From positions 1 to 32,420 of IMG/VR virus record IMGVR_UViG_3300034120_001894: a stretch of 32,420 bases of DNA; one strand, 5' to 3'. The position numbers were made by a program, and so were the translations under genes. This DNA comes from a virus. Shown piece by piece: positions 16,650-22,733 of this stretch. Each line of letters opens with the position of its first letter. The first letter of the stretch is position 1. A model generated the notes under the pieces. That model saw only the letters and a list, made by a program, of their open reading frames with translations, did no database searches and was not told the origin of the DNA.

Positions 16650-17748
16650 TCAGCGAGTAGATTGGCTGTTGATTGGCGTTGCCATTGCTGGCATCGCGTG
16701 CGCGCTGTTTGCCGCAGCGATGATGCGGCGGATCGAATCTACGATCGACGGCAGGAACTTCGGCTACACGCCAAACCCCGAAGCCACGCGGCAATTTCTC
16801 GCGGAACTTGATAAGCCGCGGTTCGCGCAGGCCGGCGCCGAAGTTGTCGCGAAGGCGCAAGGCAAAGACGCTTTTCTGTGGCGCTTCGCGGACAAAGCGC
16901 ACCGCGAAGTATACGGGCAGCCGTTCGGCCCCTGGAAACAGGGAATCGGGGACTGTGTTTCGATGGGCTGGGCTATGGGGTCATTCGTAGGCCAAAGCGT
17001 AGACCATGCGCTCGGCCGGCTTCCGGCCCCGCCGTTGCTGGTCGCAACGGAAGCGATCTATGGGGGAAGCCGTTGCGAATCGCGCGGCATCACATACGCC
17101 GGCTATTCGGATGGATCGTACGGGGCCGCGGCGGCGCGGTGGTGCGCCGGCATGAAATCGGGGATCGGCGGGATTCTCTATCGTCAGGACTACGGCAACG
17201 GCGCCGATCTTCGCGTGTACGATCCTGCCCGCGCGAAAGAATGGGGCGCGTATGGCTGCGGCGGAAAGAATGACGCCGGCCGGCTCGACAAACTCGCGAA
17301 CGAACACCGCGCGCGAAACGTTGCCTTGATTGAAACCGTCGAGCAATGCGCGGCCAGTTTGGAGTCTGGGTTTCCTGTGGTGATCTGTTGCGGGTTGTCC
17401 TTCTCCACGACACGCGACGAGGACGGTTTCGCGAAGCGCACGCCGCAGGGCTGGGCGCATTGTCAATGCGCGATAGCGGTTCGCTACGCAAAGAATGCCG
17501 CCGGCACGATGCGGAACCCGCGCGACGGAATCCTAATTATCAATTCGTGGGGTTCGAACTGGCAGGGCGGCGGCAAGAATCCAGCCGATCAACCGGACGG
17601 CTCATATTGGATCACGTTCGAAGATGCGCAACGCGCGTTGAGTGAGGGCGATAGTTTCTCGATTGCTGGCGTCGATGGTTTCCGGTTCCGCGAACTAGAT
17701 CACGGCGGCTGGGTGCAGCCGCCCATCGAAACAATTTCCAATCGCTAG
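16636..17748 (+). CDS. Membrane-anchored papain-like cysteine peptidase
   Basis: 370 residues, starting 14 nt inside the previous gene. Residues 10-29 (WLLIGVAIAGIACALFAAAM) form an N-terminal membrane anchor. The catalytic set of C1-type peptidases can be placed: Cys107 in GDCVSMGWAMGS, His275 in GWAHCQCAIAV and Asn303 in INSWGSNW, followed by GSYWI as in papain-like folds. Between them lie several extra Cys residues that could form disulphides outside the cytoplasm. Possible jobs are cell-wall or crosslink cleavage during lysis or entry, or virion maturation. The anchor and lysis-like neighbourhood favour an envelope role. Confidence 0.72.
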   Translation: MRRDSQRVDWLLIGVAIAGIACALFAAAMMRRIESTIDGRNFGYTPNPEATRQFLAELDKPRFAQAGAEVVAKAQGKDAFLWRFADKAHREVYGQPFGPWKQGIGDCVSMGWAMGSFVGQSVDHALGRLPAPPLLVATEAIYGGSRCESRGITYAGYSDGSYGAAAARWCAGMKSGIGGILYRQDYGNGADLRVYDPARAKEWGAYGCGGKNDAGRLDKLANEHRARNVALIETVEQCAASLESGFPVVICCGLSFSTTRDEDGFAKRTPQGWAHCQCAIAVRYAKNAAGTMRNPRDGILIINSWGSNWQGGGKNPADQPDGSYWITFEDAQRALSEGDSFSIAGVDGFRFRELDHGGWVQPPIETISNR

Positions 17749-17755
17749 GGGTTTC

Positions 17756-18019
17756 ATGGTTACGATTAAGCCGCGCACGCTCGCGCTCATCTGCGCCGTC
17801 TGTCTCGCTGTCGGTTGGTGGCACTCGTCGCCGCCGAAGCCCGCGCCGCTGGCCGATCGGCCATTCCTCAAGGCGCTTGCGCGGCTCGCGAAAACCGGGC
17901 TTTGGATCATGCTTGCCGCGGAGCAACCGCCGCAGGATGACGGGCAGCCGGCGCAATTCGTTCACGCGCGGGCGCGGCCGGATGATGTGCGAACCGTTCG
18001 CCACGGGGAAGGATGGTAA
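17756..18019 (+). CDS. Small membrane protein, holin candidate, 87 aa
   Basis: The N-terminal segment TLALICAVCLAVGWW (residues 8-22) is hydrophobic and a second, FLKALARLAKTGLWIMLAA, lies at about 37-55. The remainder is hydrophilic and ends in RHGEGW. Two hydrophobic helices in a small protein beside other lysis-type genes suggest a holin or holin-associated role. Similar small proteins occur, as I recall, in planctomycete prophages. The call is tentative. Confidence 0.55.
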   Translation: MVTIKPRTLALICAVCLAVGWWHSSPPKPAPLADRPFLKALARLAKTGLWIMLAAEQPPQDDGQPAQFVHARARPDDVRTVRHGEGW

Positions 18020-18021
18020 TC

Positions 18022-18360
18022 ATGCTGGCGCTATGGCGGTGGCTGACCGCGTTTCTGGTCTGGCTGTCCTCTGATCCGGCCGCGATCGATGCCGAAGCCC
18101 CAAAGGCTGCCGCCGCGTGCGCCGCTGCCTATGCGGCCTTTGCGGTCGAGGCCGCGCCCAATCCGGCCCCGGCCCCGCCGACCCCCTCCAAATGCTGCCA
18201 GGATTGCGCAGGAACGGGGGTTATCCGGCATGGGGATGGACACACCACCCCCTGCCCTTGCCCGCCTAATTGCAAATGCAAGGCCGGCAAAACGAACTGC
18301 CCCGGCGGCAACTGCGCCCCGGCCGCATCCCCCGCGCCTGCGAAGCCGGCCAGCCATTGA
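18022..18360 (+). CDS. Membrane protein with DnaJ-like Cys/zinc motif, 112 aa
   Basis: ATG 18022 is chosen over ATG 18013 because AAGGA (18009-18013) then has a spacing of 8 nt. Residues 1-16 (MLALWRWLTAFLVWLS) are a hydrophobic segment. After an Ala/Pro-rich linker comes KCCQDCAGTGVIRHGDG, with the CxxCxGxG half-motif of DnaJ-type zinc fingers, then CPCPPNCKCK, which would complete metal binding, and a Pro/Ala tail. It follows the putative holin directly. Function unknown. Confidence 0.6.
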   Translation: MLALWRWLTAFLVWLSSDPAAIDAEAPKAAAACAAAYAAFAVEAAPNPAPAPPTPSKCCQDCAGTGVIRHGDGHTTPCPCPPNCKCKAGKTNCPGGNCAPAASPAPAKPASH

Positions 18361-18374
18361 CGCGGGAGGCTCCG

Positions 18375-18764
18375 GTGGGGGATGCGGCGGGGGTGCTAAT
18401 CGGGCAACTGCAAGAGGAAGTTCGCGCCCGCATCGGCGCGCCGGCGGATGCGCTCGCGCATACCACCGATGTCATGGTGCAAGAGTGCCTACGCTGGTTT
18501 CCGATCGCACAAATGACCGTGCTAGCAAAAAAGCCGGAACCGCCGCGGGCTGGCGCCGATACGGTGGCGACGATTGCCGTTCTCACGGCGCGATGCCGCG
18601 AGCAACTAGAAGCGCGGTGGGGCGCGAAACCGGCCACCGTGCGGGCAATTGATTTGCTGATGAAAGCGGTGGTGGTCGAGGTTTGCAACCTATGGTTTGG
18701 CAGCAAGGAAGCCCGCCACGCCATTTGCCAATGCGTTGCCGCCGTTAGAGCGCCATCGCGATGA
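18375..18764 (+). CDS. Helical protein of unknown function, 129 aa, last of the late operon
   Basis: GTG 18375 has GGGAGG at 18364-18369, 5 nt upstream. Earlier in-frame starts overlap the previous gene and lack such a site. The product is almost entirely helical (LIGQLQEEVRARIG, ATVRAIDLLMKAVVVEVCN). It ends tail to tail with the minus-strand array, overlapping its last gene by 20 nt. I do not recognise the family. Confidence 0.58.
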   Translation: MGDAAGVLIGQLQEEVRARIGAPADALAHTTDVMVQECLRWFPIAQMTVLAKKPEPPRAGADTVATIAVLTARCREQLEARWGAKPATVRAIDLLMKAVVVEVCNLWFGSKEARHAICQCVAAVRAPSR

Positions 18765-18876
18765 TTGCGGAAATCGCATCGTGAACCGCCCGCGCGAGCG
18801 GCGAATCGGCGCCTAGTTCCTGCCCGATCTTGACCAGCAGCAGCGCCCGCAATGCCGCGTCAACGTGGCTTTTCAT
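18745..18876 (-). CDS. 43-aa helical protein, last gene of module F
   Basis: Reading the minus strand, ATG at 18876 overlaps the TGA of the preceding gene (ATGA), and a short frame runs to TAA at 18747-18745. The product MKSHVDAALRALLLVKIG, then QELGADSPLARAVHDAISAI, is a plausible two-helix protein. Coupling and composition support it. It overlaps the end of the convergent plus-strand gene by 20 nt. Confidence 0.5.
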   Translation of the reverse strand: MKSHVDAALRALLLVKIGQELGADSPLARAVHDAISAIIAMAL

Positions 18877-19082
18877 GGCTGCCCGTCCTTTCCGATCCAG
18901 CCATCGCGCACGGGATCGGCGGTTTCGGCTTCCTCGCTATCCTCGCAGGCTTCCGCGCGGGCGGCATCAAAAGCCGCCGCGTCTGCATAGCAACGGTCGA
19001 GGTTGTCGGCCCACGCTAGCAGCATGGCGGCAAATGCCGGCGATTCCCAGCGGTCGAATAGTTGCGGCTTTCGGTTAGCCAT
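18873..19082 (-). CDS. Small acidic phage protein, 69 aa
   Basis: ATG at 19082 lies inside the end of the upstream gene (8-nt overlap), and its TGA overlaps the next ATG. The protein starts MANRKPQLFDRWESPAF, continues as a helix (AAMLLAWADNLDRCYADAAAF) and ends in an acidic EDSEEAETADP stretch. It belongs to the promoter P1 module. Function unknown; small acidic early proteins of phages often bind host proteins, which is only an analogy here. Confidence 0.6.
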   Translation of the reverse strand: MANRKPQLFDRWESPAFAAMLLAWADNLDRCYADAAAFDAARAEACEDSEEAETADPVRDGWIGKDGQP

Positions 19083-19290
19083 TGCCGGCCCCCTCGCAAT
19101 GCTGCGGAAAGTTCGCGCGGATCGCGGCCAGCACATCGGCACGCCATGCGCCGATCGTCGCGAGCAATCGCGGCAGTTCGTCCACGTTGCAGCGCCGAAG
19201 GCAATCGCTAGCGATTGCGGACGCAAGCCACGCGGCATCCGCGCGGGCTAGGTTGGGATTCGTCATTAGATCGGCCAGCAGTTGCGGCAT
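19075..19290 (-). CDS. Small helical phage protein, 71 aa
   Basis: ATG at 19290 is preceded on the minus strand by GGGGAAGGGGGG, about 6 nt away, just after an intercistronic hairpin. The product is helical throughout (ADAAWLASAIASDCLRR, ELPRLLATIGAWRADVLAAI). Second gene of module F. No family recognised. Confidence 0.6.
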   Translation of the reverse strand: MPQLLADLMTNPNLARADAAWLASAIASDCLRRCNVDELPRLLATIGAWRADVLAAIRANFPQHCEGAGNG

Positions 19291-19305
19291 TGGTAGCCCC
19301 CCCTT

Positions 19306-19329
19306 CCCCGGCGGCGGATGCCGCCGGGG
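19306..19329 (-). other. Intercistronic G+C-rich hairpin
   Basis: CCCCGGCGGC (19306-19315) pairs perfectly with 19320-19329 around a 4-nt loop. It lies between the first and second genes of module F, without a T-run, so it is unlike a standard terminator. Confidence 0.6.
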
Positions 19330-19340
19330 GCGGTTGTCGG

Positions 19341-19685
19341 TTAGTCGCGGGAAAGGATTCCGTAGATGGTGCGAACGGCGGCCGCGCTCACGCCGGAAAG
19401 GTTCATCGTGAAACAACCGTGCAGGATCGCGGAGTAGCCGCCCACGCCGCTGCCGTCCGTTCCCCACATGGAACCGCCGCGGGCCGGCAGCCGCGAGAGA
19501 AGATCGTAATATTCGCCGTCGAGGGCGACGAACGCGGCGTTATCGCCGGGGGCGAAATGCTTGGTGATGGTCACGACGCGGGTTTCCTCATCGGCGCGAA
19601 CCGTCCAGCCTTGACGCTGGCAAGCGTTCAGAAACTCCAGGGCGGCAACCTTCGGGCTGGTCTTGGTCTTGGTGGCGGTCTTCAT
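19341..19685 (-). CDS. Phage protein of module F, 114 aa
   Basis: ATG at 19685 has AAGGAACC about 9 nt upstream. An earlier in-frame ATG at 19736 lies exactly where transcription from promoter P1 is predicted to start and would add 17 residues. The main product begins with a Lys/Thr-rich stretch and carries a central AALEFLNACQRQGWTVRADEE helix-strand and a C-terminal LSGVSAAAVRTIYGILSRD helix. Function unknown. Confidence 0.62.
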   Translation of the reverse strand: MKTATKTKTSPKVAALEFLNACQRQGWTVRADEETRVVTITKHFAPGDNAAFVALDGEYYDLLSRLPARGGSMWGTDGSGVGGYSAILHGCFTMNLSGVSAAAVRTIYGILSRD

Positions 19686-19711
19686 GGCTTTGGTTCCTTC
19701 GGAAATCCTGC

Positions 19712-19732
19712 CGCGAGTCTCATTTGCTCGCG
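19712..19732 (-). promoter_or_regulatory. 5' leader hairpin L1 of module F
   Basis: In the predicted mRNA leader, CGCGAG and CTCGCG pair around a 9-nt loop, beginning about 4-5 nt after the predicted start site. Equivalent hairpins with different but complementary stems follow P2-P5. Confidence 0.55.
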
Positions 19733-19742
19733 TCATGTTCCC

Positions 19743-19770
19743 AGTATATAGCCGATCGGCAATAGGTCAA
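19743..19770 (-). promoter_or_regulatory. Promoter-operator P1
   Basis: On the minus strand -35 TTGACC (19770-19765), 16 nt, then -10 TATACT (19748-19743). The spacer holds the perfect palindrome GCCGATCGGC (19751-19760), where a repressor would block RNA polymerase. An A-rich stretch lies upstream, like an UP element. Drives four small genes. Confidence 0.75.
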
Positions 19771-19805
19771 GCGGCAATCCAGATTTTTTTTGGAACCGTG
19801 ATTTT

Positions 19806-19884
19806 CGCGGGCGAAACCGGGGGTTTCGGCCGGCAGCCGGCCGGGGGCCGGGAACCCCCCGCCGGCCACCGCGGCCGGCGGGGG
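19806..19884 (-). other. Cluster of strong hairpins after module E, terminator candidate
   Basis: CCCCCGCCGGCC (19856-19867) pairs with 19873-19884, and a GGCCGGC-type palindrome lies at 19828-19842. A TTTCGC/GCGAAA stem follows (minus-strand order), then an A-run rather than a T-run. Together they probably end or attenuate transcription from P2, but a canonical U-tract is missing. Confidence 0.45.
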
Positions 19885-19893
19885 CGGCTGCCG

Positions 19894-20280
19894 TCAGCCG
19901 ATCACCGGCATGGGGATTTCAACGTCTGCAAAGTTCGTGCGGTTGCCGTAGGTGAAAACCCGCACCACCCCGCGGAGAATATCAAACGGGTAGTTGTAGA
20001 CCGTGCCGCGGTTGATTTCGTTGTAGCCGCCGCCGGCCGCGACGATCGCCCGGACGCGATCGCAATGCTTCGCAAACTGGGTCAGATACTTTCCATCGGT
20101 CACGGTGCCACGCTCGCCGCGTGCCTTGCTGGCGCAAATCACGCCCCAGGCTTCGACCTCGCCGCGGTCGCCGTCCGCGTAGACCGGCTGAACGTAGACG
20201 CGGCGCTTCGGGCAGTTCGCGCCGCAATGCTCGCACTTGCCTTCTTCAGCCATCCCGCGAACCACATAATTCGTTGCCAT
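19894..20280 (-). CDS. Zinc-ribbon-like phage protein, 128 aa, module E
   Basis: ATG at 20280 follows AAGGAAACC on the minus strand. An N-terminal CEHCGANCPKRRVYVQPVY segment (residues 16-34) has three Cys in a zinc-finger-like spacing. It is followed by strand-rich EVEAWGVICASKARG and a C-terminal region with YNEINRGTVYNYPFDILRG. It is the only gene of module E, under P2. Probably metal-binding; target unknown. Confidence 0.65.
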   Translation of the reverse strand: MATNYVVRGMAEEGKCEHCGANCPKRRVYVQPVYADGDRGEVEAWGVICASKARGERGTVTDGKYLTQFAKHCDRVRAIVAAGGGYNEINRGTVYNYPFDILRGVVRVFTYGNRTNFADVEIPMPVIG

Positions 20281-20307
20281 TGCTAGGTTTCCTTTTCTTT
20301 TGGGTTC

Positions 20308-20324
20308 CGCGGTTCCTCACCGCG
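20308..20324 (-). promoter_or_regulatory. 5' leader hairpin L2 of module E
   Basis: CGCGGT and ACCGCG pair perfectly around the 5-nt loop GAGGA (minus strand). This is the only leader loop of the set with a GGA, the core of CsrA sites, and a CsrA gene is encoded at 26514. Confidence 0.55.
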
Positions 20325-20332
20325 TTGGATAC

Positions 20333-20361
20333 ACTATAGCCGATCGGCAATATCAGGACAA
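20333..20361 (-). promoter_or_regulatory. Promoter-operator P2
   Basis: Minus-strand -35 TTGTCC (20361-20356), 17 nt, -10 TATAGT (20338-20333), with the perfect palindrome GCCGATCGGC at 20339-20348 next to the -10. It shares an 18-nt core with P1. CTCAAGGGC just upstream is shared with P3. Confidence 0.7.
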
Positions 20362-20410
20362 GCCCTTGAGCCGAATTATTTTTTGGGCTGTTTTCCGCGG
20401 GGAAAACGGT

Positions 20411-20431
20411 GGCTGCCGGATTGCGGCAGCC
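20411..20431 (-). other. Hairpin after module D
   Basis: GGCTGCCG (20411-20418) pairs with CGGCAGCC (20424-20431). A second G/C palindrome (CCCCGGCCGGGG type) and a GTTTTCC/GGAAAAC stem lie beside it. No U-tract follows on the minus strand, so termination is unproven. Confidence 0.45.
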
Positions 20432-20446
20432 CCCCGGCCGGGGCGG

Positions 20447-20731
20447 CTACTTATCGTTGCCGGAACAAATCCGCGCCGTTTCCTGCGCGGTGGCATGGAC
20501 TAGCCGCGCCTGTAGTTTGGCATTGAGCGCGAGCAGTTCGGAAATCGTTGATAGGTTAAGTTCGATCGCCTTTTCGCAGGCTTGCGAATCGTGTTCAAAA
20601 ATGCGCTTGCCGTTTGCGTCTTGCTGGCTATCGATCACATAGTAACGGCCACGAAAAGCATCGTGGAAAACCTCAAAAGTTTTCCGTTCGGCTGCGGCGG
20701 CGATTTCGTTTTTGCTTGCGGCGCGTCCCAT
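20447..20731 (-). CDS. Phage protein of module D, 94 aa
   Basis: ATG at 20731 has AGGA 8 nt upstream. The product MGRAASKNEIAAAAERKTFE continues with a beta segment (FRGRYYVIDSQ) and a long helix (AIELNLSTISELLALNAKLQARLVHATAQE, read in parts) that could form a coiled coil. Third gene of the P3 module. Function unknown. Confidence 0.6.
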   Translation of the reverse strand: MGRAASKNEIAAAAERKTFEVFHDAFRGRYYVIDSQQDANGKRIFEHDSQACEKAIELNLSTISELLALNAKLQARLVHATAQETARICSGNDK

Positions 20732-20771
20732 TGTTGTTTTCCTACTCGTTGAGCGTTGATAAGCGACCACC

Positions 20772-20796
20772 GCCCGCCGGCCCCGTGCCGGCGGGC
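20772..20796 (-). other. Intercistronic G+C-rich hairpin
   Basis: GCCCGCCGGC (20772-20781) pairs with 20787-20796 around a 5-nt loop (ACGGG on the minus strand), between the second and third genes of module D. Confidence 0.6.
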
Positions 20797-20807
20797 TATC
20801 CTCTCGA

Positions 20808-21101
20808 CTACCAATCCCGGCGATCGGCCACGCCATCGGCCACGCGATCCGCCCAGACCGTAGGCGACATGGAGTATCGGCCAAACGGGGCGAACGTTTC
20901 GCGCCCGTTGTATTCGCTGATCTTGCGGCGTTCAACCGTGGGGCCGCGGTCGCCTTCGTGGGCAATCCAAACGCTAGACGCGCTGCGGCGCACGATCGTG
21001 AAACGCCATATGCAATTGTGGTCGCCAGCGCTTCGCGTGTAGTAGGTTGTGCCAACGGCGAACTTAACGACGGCGGGGGCGGTTGCGGTTTCGGTGGTCA
21101 T
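20808..21101 (-). CDS. Phage protein of module D, 97 aa
   Basis: ATG at 21101 follows AGGAACCCCAGCA on the minus strand. After a Thr/Ala-rich start the protein is strand-rich (VKFAVGTTYYTRSAGD, CIWRFTIVRRS, VWIAHEGDRGPTVERRKI), like a small beta-barrel of the SH3 or OB type. Second gene under P3. Function unknown. Confidence 0.62.
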   Translation of the reverse strand: MTTETATAPAVVKFAVGTTYYTRSAGDHNCIWRFTIVRRSASSVWIAHEGDRGPTVERRKISEYNGRETFAPFGRYSMSPTVWADRVADGVADRRDW

Positions 21102-21136
21102 TGCTGGGGTTCCTGTTCTTTCCTGGGGTTGGGCTG

Positions 21137-21165
21137 CCCCCAGCCGGCAACGTGCCGGCTGGGGG
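21137..21165 (-). other. Intercistronic G+C-rich hairpin
   Basis: A 13-bp perfect stem (21137-21149 with 21153-21165) closes a 3-nt loop between the first and second genes of module D. Same design as the other intercistronic hairpins of this array. Confidence 0.62.
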
Positions 21166-21174
21166 TTGGTTTGG

Positions 21175-21354
21175 TTAGGCTGCGGTGATCGTCGCGATGA
21201 TTCGGCCATCCAGCCGCACCTTGCAAACCCCGCCGATCCACTCGCCAATGTCGGCACGCCAGTTGACGCTAGGCCGATTCTGGATTTGCTGGCACGCAAC
21301 GATGAAGTTGATTCCGCTTTCAACCGTTCCGTTTGCGAAGGTGATCCGATACAT
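21175..21354 (-). CDS. Small phage protein, 59 aa, first gene of module D
   Basis: ATG at 21354 follows AAAGGAACCCCAGCC. MYRITFANGTVESGINF is a beta-hairpin-like start, followed by a helix (IVACQQIQNRPSVN) and two strands ending IIATITAA. The frame extends upstream without an ATG through the leader. Function unknown. Confidence 0.6.
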   Translation of the reverse strand: MYRITFANGTVESGINFIVACQQIQNRPSVNWRADIGEWIGGVCKVRLDGRIIATITAA

Positions 21355-21380
21355 GGCTGGGGTTCCTTTCGTTTCATTCC

Positions 21381-21401
21381 CGCGAGTCTCATTTGCTCGC
21401 G
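21381..21401 (-). promoter_or_regulatory. 5' leader hairpin L3 of module D
   Basis: CGCGAG and CTCGCG pair around a 9-nt loop, nearly identical to L1. It lies between P3 and the first gene of the module. Confidence 0.55.
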
Positions 21402-21409
21402 TTGGTTCT

Positions 21410-21438
21410 AGTATAGCCATTCGGCAATATCGATACAA
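21410..21438 (-). promoter_or_regulatory. Promoter-operator P3
   Basis: Minus-strand -35 TTGTAT (21438-21433), 17 nt, -10 TATACT (21415-21410). The operator is a variant, GCCATTCGGC (21416-21425): the GCC/GGC arms are kept and the centre is altered. It may have lower affinity than P1, P2 and P6. Confidence 0.65.
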
Positions 21439-21509
21439 GCCCTTGAGCGGAAAAATCTTTCGTGGGGTTTTCGGCCGGGAAACCGGGGGTTTGCCCCCGC
21501 GGCCCCCGG

Positions 21510-21540
21510 CCACCCCCGGCCCGTCACGGGCTGGGGGTGG
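21510..21540 (-). other. Hairpin overlapping the end of module C
   Basis: CCACCCCC...GCCCG (21510-21523) pairs with CGGGC...GGGGGTGG (21527-21540) apart from one mismatch. It overlaps the last codons and stop of the gene ending at 21524. A weaker GGTTT/AAACC stem and a short T-run on the minus strand (21455-21451) follow, so this may be the terminator of module C. Confidence 0.45.
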
Positions 21541-21748
21541 GGGCTGCGGCTTTGGCATTGCGCTGGGCGGCTTCCCATGCGCGGTAGCGGGCTAGGTCGA
21601 TTTCCAAAACCGCATCGCTCAAGCGCCGGCAGGAGCGGCATTGCCCGTCATTGATTGCAGGAACATACGTTCGGCTATGCTCGCCTCGCTCAATTCGAAC
21701 GCCGCAATAAATCCAACTATTCGCGTCAATCTTCGTTGCCTTCGCCAT
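21524..21748 (-). CDS. Small phage protein with CxxC, 74 aa, module C
   Basis: ATG at 21748 follows AAGGAAAATCACA. The product begins MAKATKIDANSWIYCGVRIE and includes CRSCRRLSDAVLEIDLARYRAW, so CxxC plus the earlier Cys and His residues may bind zinc. The C-terminus is Ala/Pro-rich. Second gene under P4. Function unknown. Confidence 0.6.
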   Translation of the reverse strand: MAKATKIDANSWIYCGVRIERGEHSRTYVPAINDGQCRSCRRLSDAVLEIDLARYRAWEAAQRNAKAAAPTPSP

Positions 21749-21778
21749 TGTGATTTTCCTTTTTGCTTGTGGTCGATT

Positions 21779-21805
21779 GCCCCCGCGGCCCAATGCCGCG
21801 GGGGC
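21779..21805 (-). other. Intercistronic G+C-rich hairpin
   Basis: GCCCCCGCGGC (21779-21789) pairs perfectly with 21795-21805 around a 5-nt loop, between the two genes of module C. The stem is the same as at 22429-22455, but the loop differs. Confidence 0.62.
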
Positions 21806-21814
21806 TTGTGATTC

Positions 21815-22129
21815 CTAGAGCGTGCAATCCAGCCCCGTCGCAGCCTTGAACGAAGCCCGCAGCGTGTCCGCATAAACGCCGGCTTGCGTTTTGATAACGC
21901 GATAGTTCAGCCCCCAGACCTTGCCGTATTCGATCGTATAATCGTCGGCCGCGGTCAGCGTCACGCGAACCGCGTTGATGCCGCCGCGGGCGAACCGCGA
22001 GGGGAGGCGGAAGCGGAGGGCGCCCGCATCATGGGCAATATTCTTTGCGCCTGTCATGGCGACGAATCGCCCCCCGCCCAACTGGTTGAGGATTTCGGTT
22101 GCAATCGCGTTGGATTCGGTCGCGGTCAT
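21815..22129 (-). CDS. Conserved phage protein, 104 aa, first gene of module C
   Basis: ATG at 22129 follows AAAAGGAACCCAAGCC. The sequence EILNQLGGGRFVAMTGAKN, then LRFRLPSRFARGGINAVRVTL and GVYADTLRASFKAATGL, matches a small phage family I recall as widespread but uncharacterised: LGG.RF..MTGAK, a FRLP strand and a C-terminal TGL helix. It probably has a compact alpha/beta fold. Function unknown; it is the best-conserved member of the array. Confidence 0.72.
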   Translation of the reverse strand: MTATESNAIATEILNQLGGGRFVAMTGAKNIAHDAGALRFRLPSRFARGGINAVRVTLTAADDYTIEYGKVWGLNYRVIKTQAGVYADTLRASFKAATGLDCTL

Positions 22130-22160
22130 GGCTTGGGTTCCTTTTCTTTCGTGGGTTCCT

Positions 22161-22177
22161 CGCGGCTCGTTGCCGCG
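22161..22177 (-). promoter_or_regulatory. 5' leader hairpin L4 of module C
   Basis: CGCGGC pairs with GCCGCG around a 5-nt loop, just after the ATG at the predicted start site of P4. Against L2 (CGCGGT/ACCGCG), the closing pair has changed on both sides. Confidence 0.55.
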
Positions 22178-22187
22178 TCATGGTGGA

Positions 22188-22216
22188 AGTATAGCCGGAC
22201 GGCAATAGCCCGTCAA
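22188..22216 (-). promoter_or_regulatory. Promoter-operator P4
   Basis: Minus-strand -35 TTGACG (22216-22211), 17 nt, -10 TATACT (22193-22188). The operator is a variant, GCCGGACGGC (22194-22203). The -35 contains the TGA stop of the upstream gene (22215-22213), so the promoter is embedded in the gene end. Confidence 0.68.
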
Positions 22217-22398
22217 GCGGATTTTTCCACGGGGGCGATTCCTTCCGCTTCCCGCAGCATTTCCCAAATGATGCCGGCGATTTGCTGGTATCCGCCGGGG
22301 CCGAAAACCGCGTCCACGGCTTCGCGGATGGTTTTCCCGGCGAGCCGGTGAGCGACGATGGCGGTTGAGATTGCGAGGTTTTTTTCGGCGGTGGTCAT
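22213..22398 (-). CDS. Small helical phage protein, 61 aa, module B
   Basis: ATG at 22398 follows AGGAACCCCAGCC. The product is helical: EKNLAISTAIVAHRLAGKTI, then REAVDAVFGPGGYQQIAGII, ending EGIAPVEKSA. Its stop lies within the -35 of P4. Function unknown; a short HTH is conceivable but not evident. Confidence 0.6.
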   Translation of the reverse strand: MTTAEKNLAISTAIVAHRLAGKTIREAVDAVFGPGGYQQIAGIIWEMLREAEGIAPVEKSA

Positions 22399-22428
22399 GG
22401 CTGGGGTTCCTAGTGGCTGGGGGTTGCG

Positions 22429-22455
22429 GCCCCCGCGGCGAAGTGCCGCGGGGGC
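22429..22455 (-). other. Intercistronic G+C-rich hairpin
   Basis: An 11-bp perfect stem (22429-22439 with 22445-22455) around a 5-nt loop lies between the two genes of module B. Confidence 0.62.
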
Positions 22456-22468
22456 GGTGGGTTTGCGG

Positions 22469-22708
22469 TCAAACAACCGTCACTTTGCGGCGGAAGATGC
22501 TGTGGAGGTTGTCGAGGGCCACGGAGTCAAACTCGCCGTTCAGCATCAAGCAATCCCAGCGAATCACGGCGGCGACGGTTTCCACGGTGGCAGCGACGGG
22601 GGCGAAGTTCCGCAGCCCGTAGCCGAAAAGGATTTCGGTATCAACGCGGGAAAGATCGGCGTTGCCCTTGGCGATTTCGACGGCAGCGGAAAACTGGGAG
22701 TTCGTCAT
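22469..22708 (-). CDS. Small phage protein, 79 aa, first gene of module B
   Basis: ATG at 22708 follows AAAGGAACCCAAGCC. An in-frame ATG at 22756, at the predicted start site of P5, would add 16 residues. The protein is helical with FSAAVEIAKGNADLSRVDTE, VETVAAVIRWDCLMLNGEFD and a basic end (FRRKVTVV). Function unknown. Confidence 0.6.
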   Translation of the reverse strand: MTNSQFSAAVEIAKGNADLSRVDTEILFGYGLRNFAPVAATVETVAAVIRWDCLMLNGEFDSVALDNLHSIFRRKVTVV

Positions 22709-22733
22709 GGCTTGGGTTCCTTTTGAAGTTTGC

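Noticed and set aside
19790-19800. The run of T residues upstream of P1 as an intrinsic terminator for plus-strand genes
   Set aside because: No hairpin directly precedes it on the plus strand; on the minus strand it is an A-run upstream of P1, more like an UP element.
20300-21600. Plus-strand frames across the minus array
   Set aside because: They read through promoters, leader hairpins and intercistronic hairpins of the minus strand and show no family pattern.
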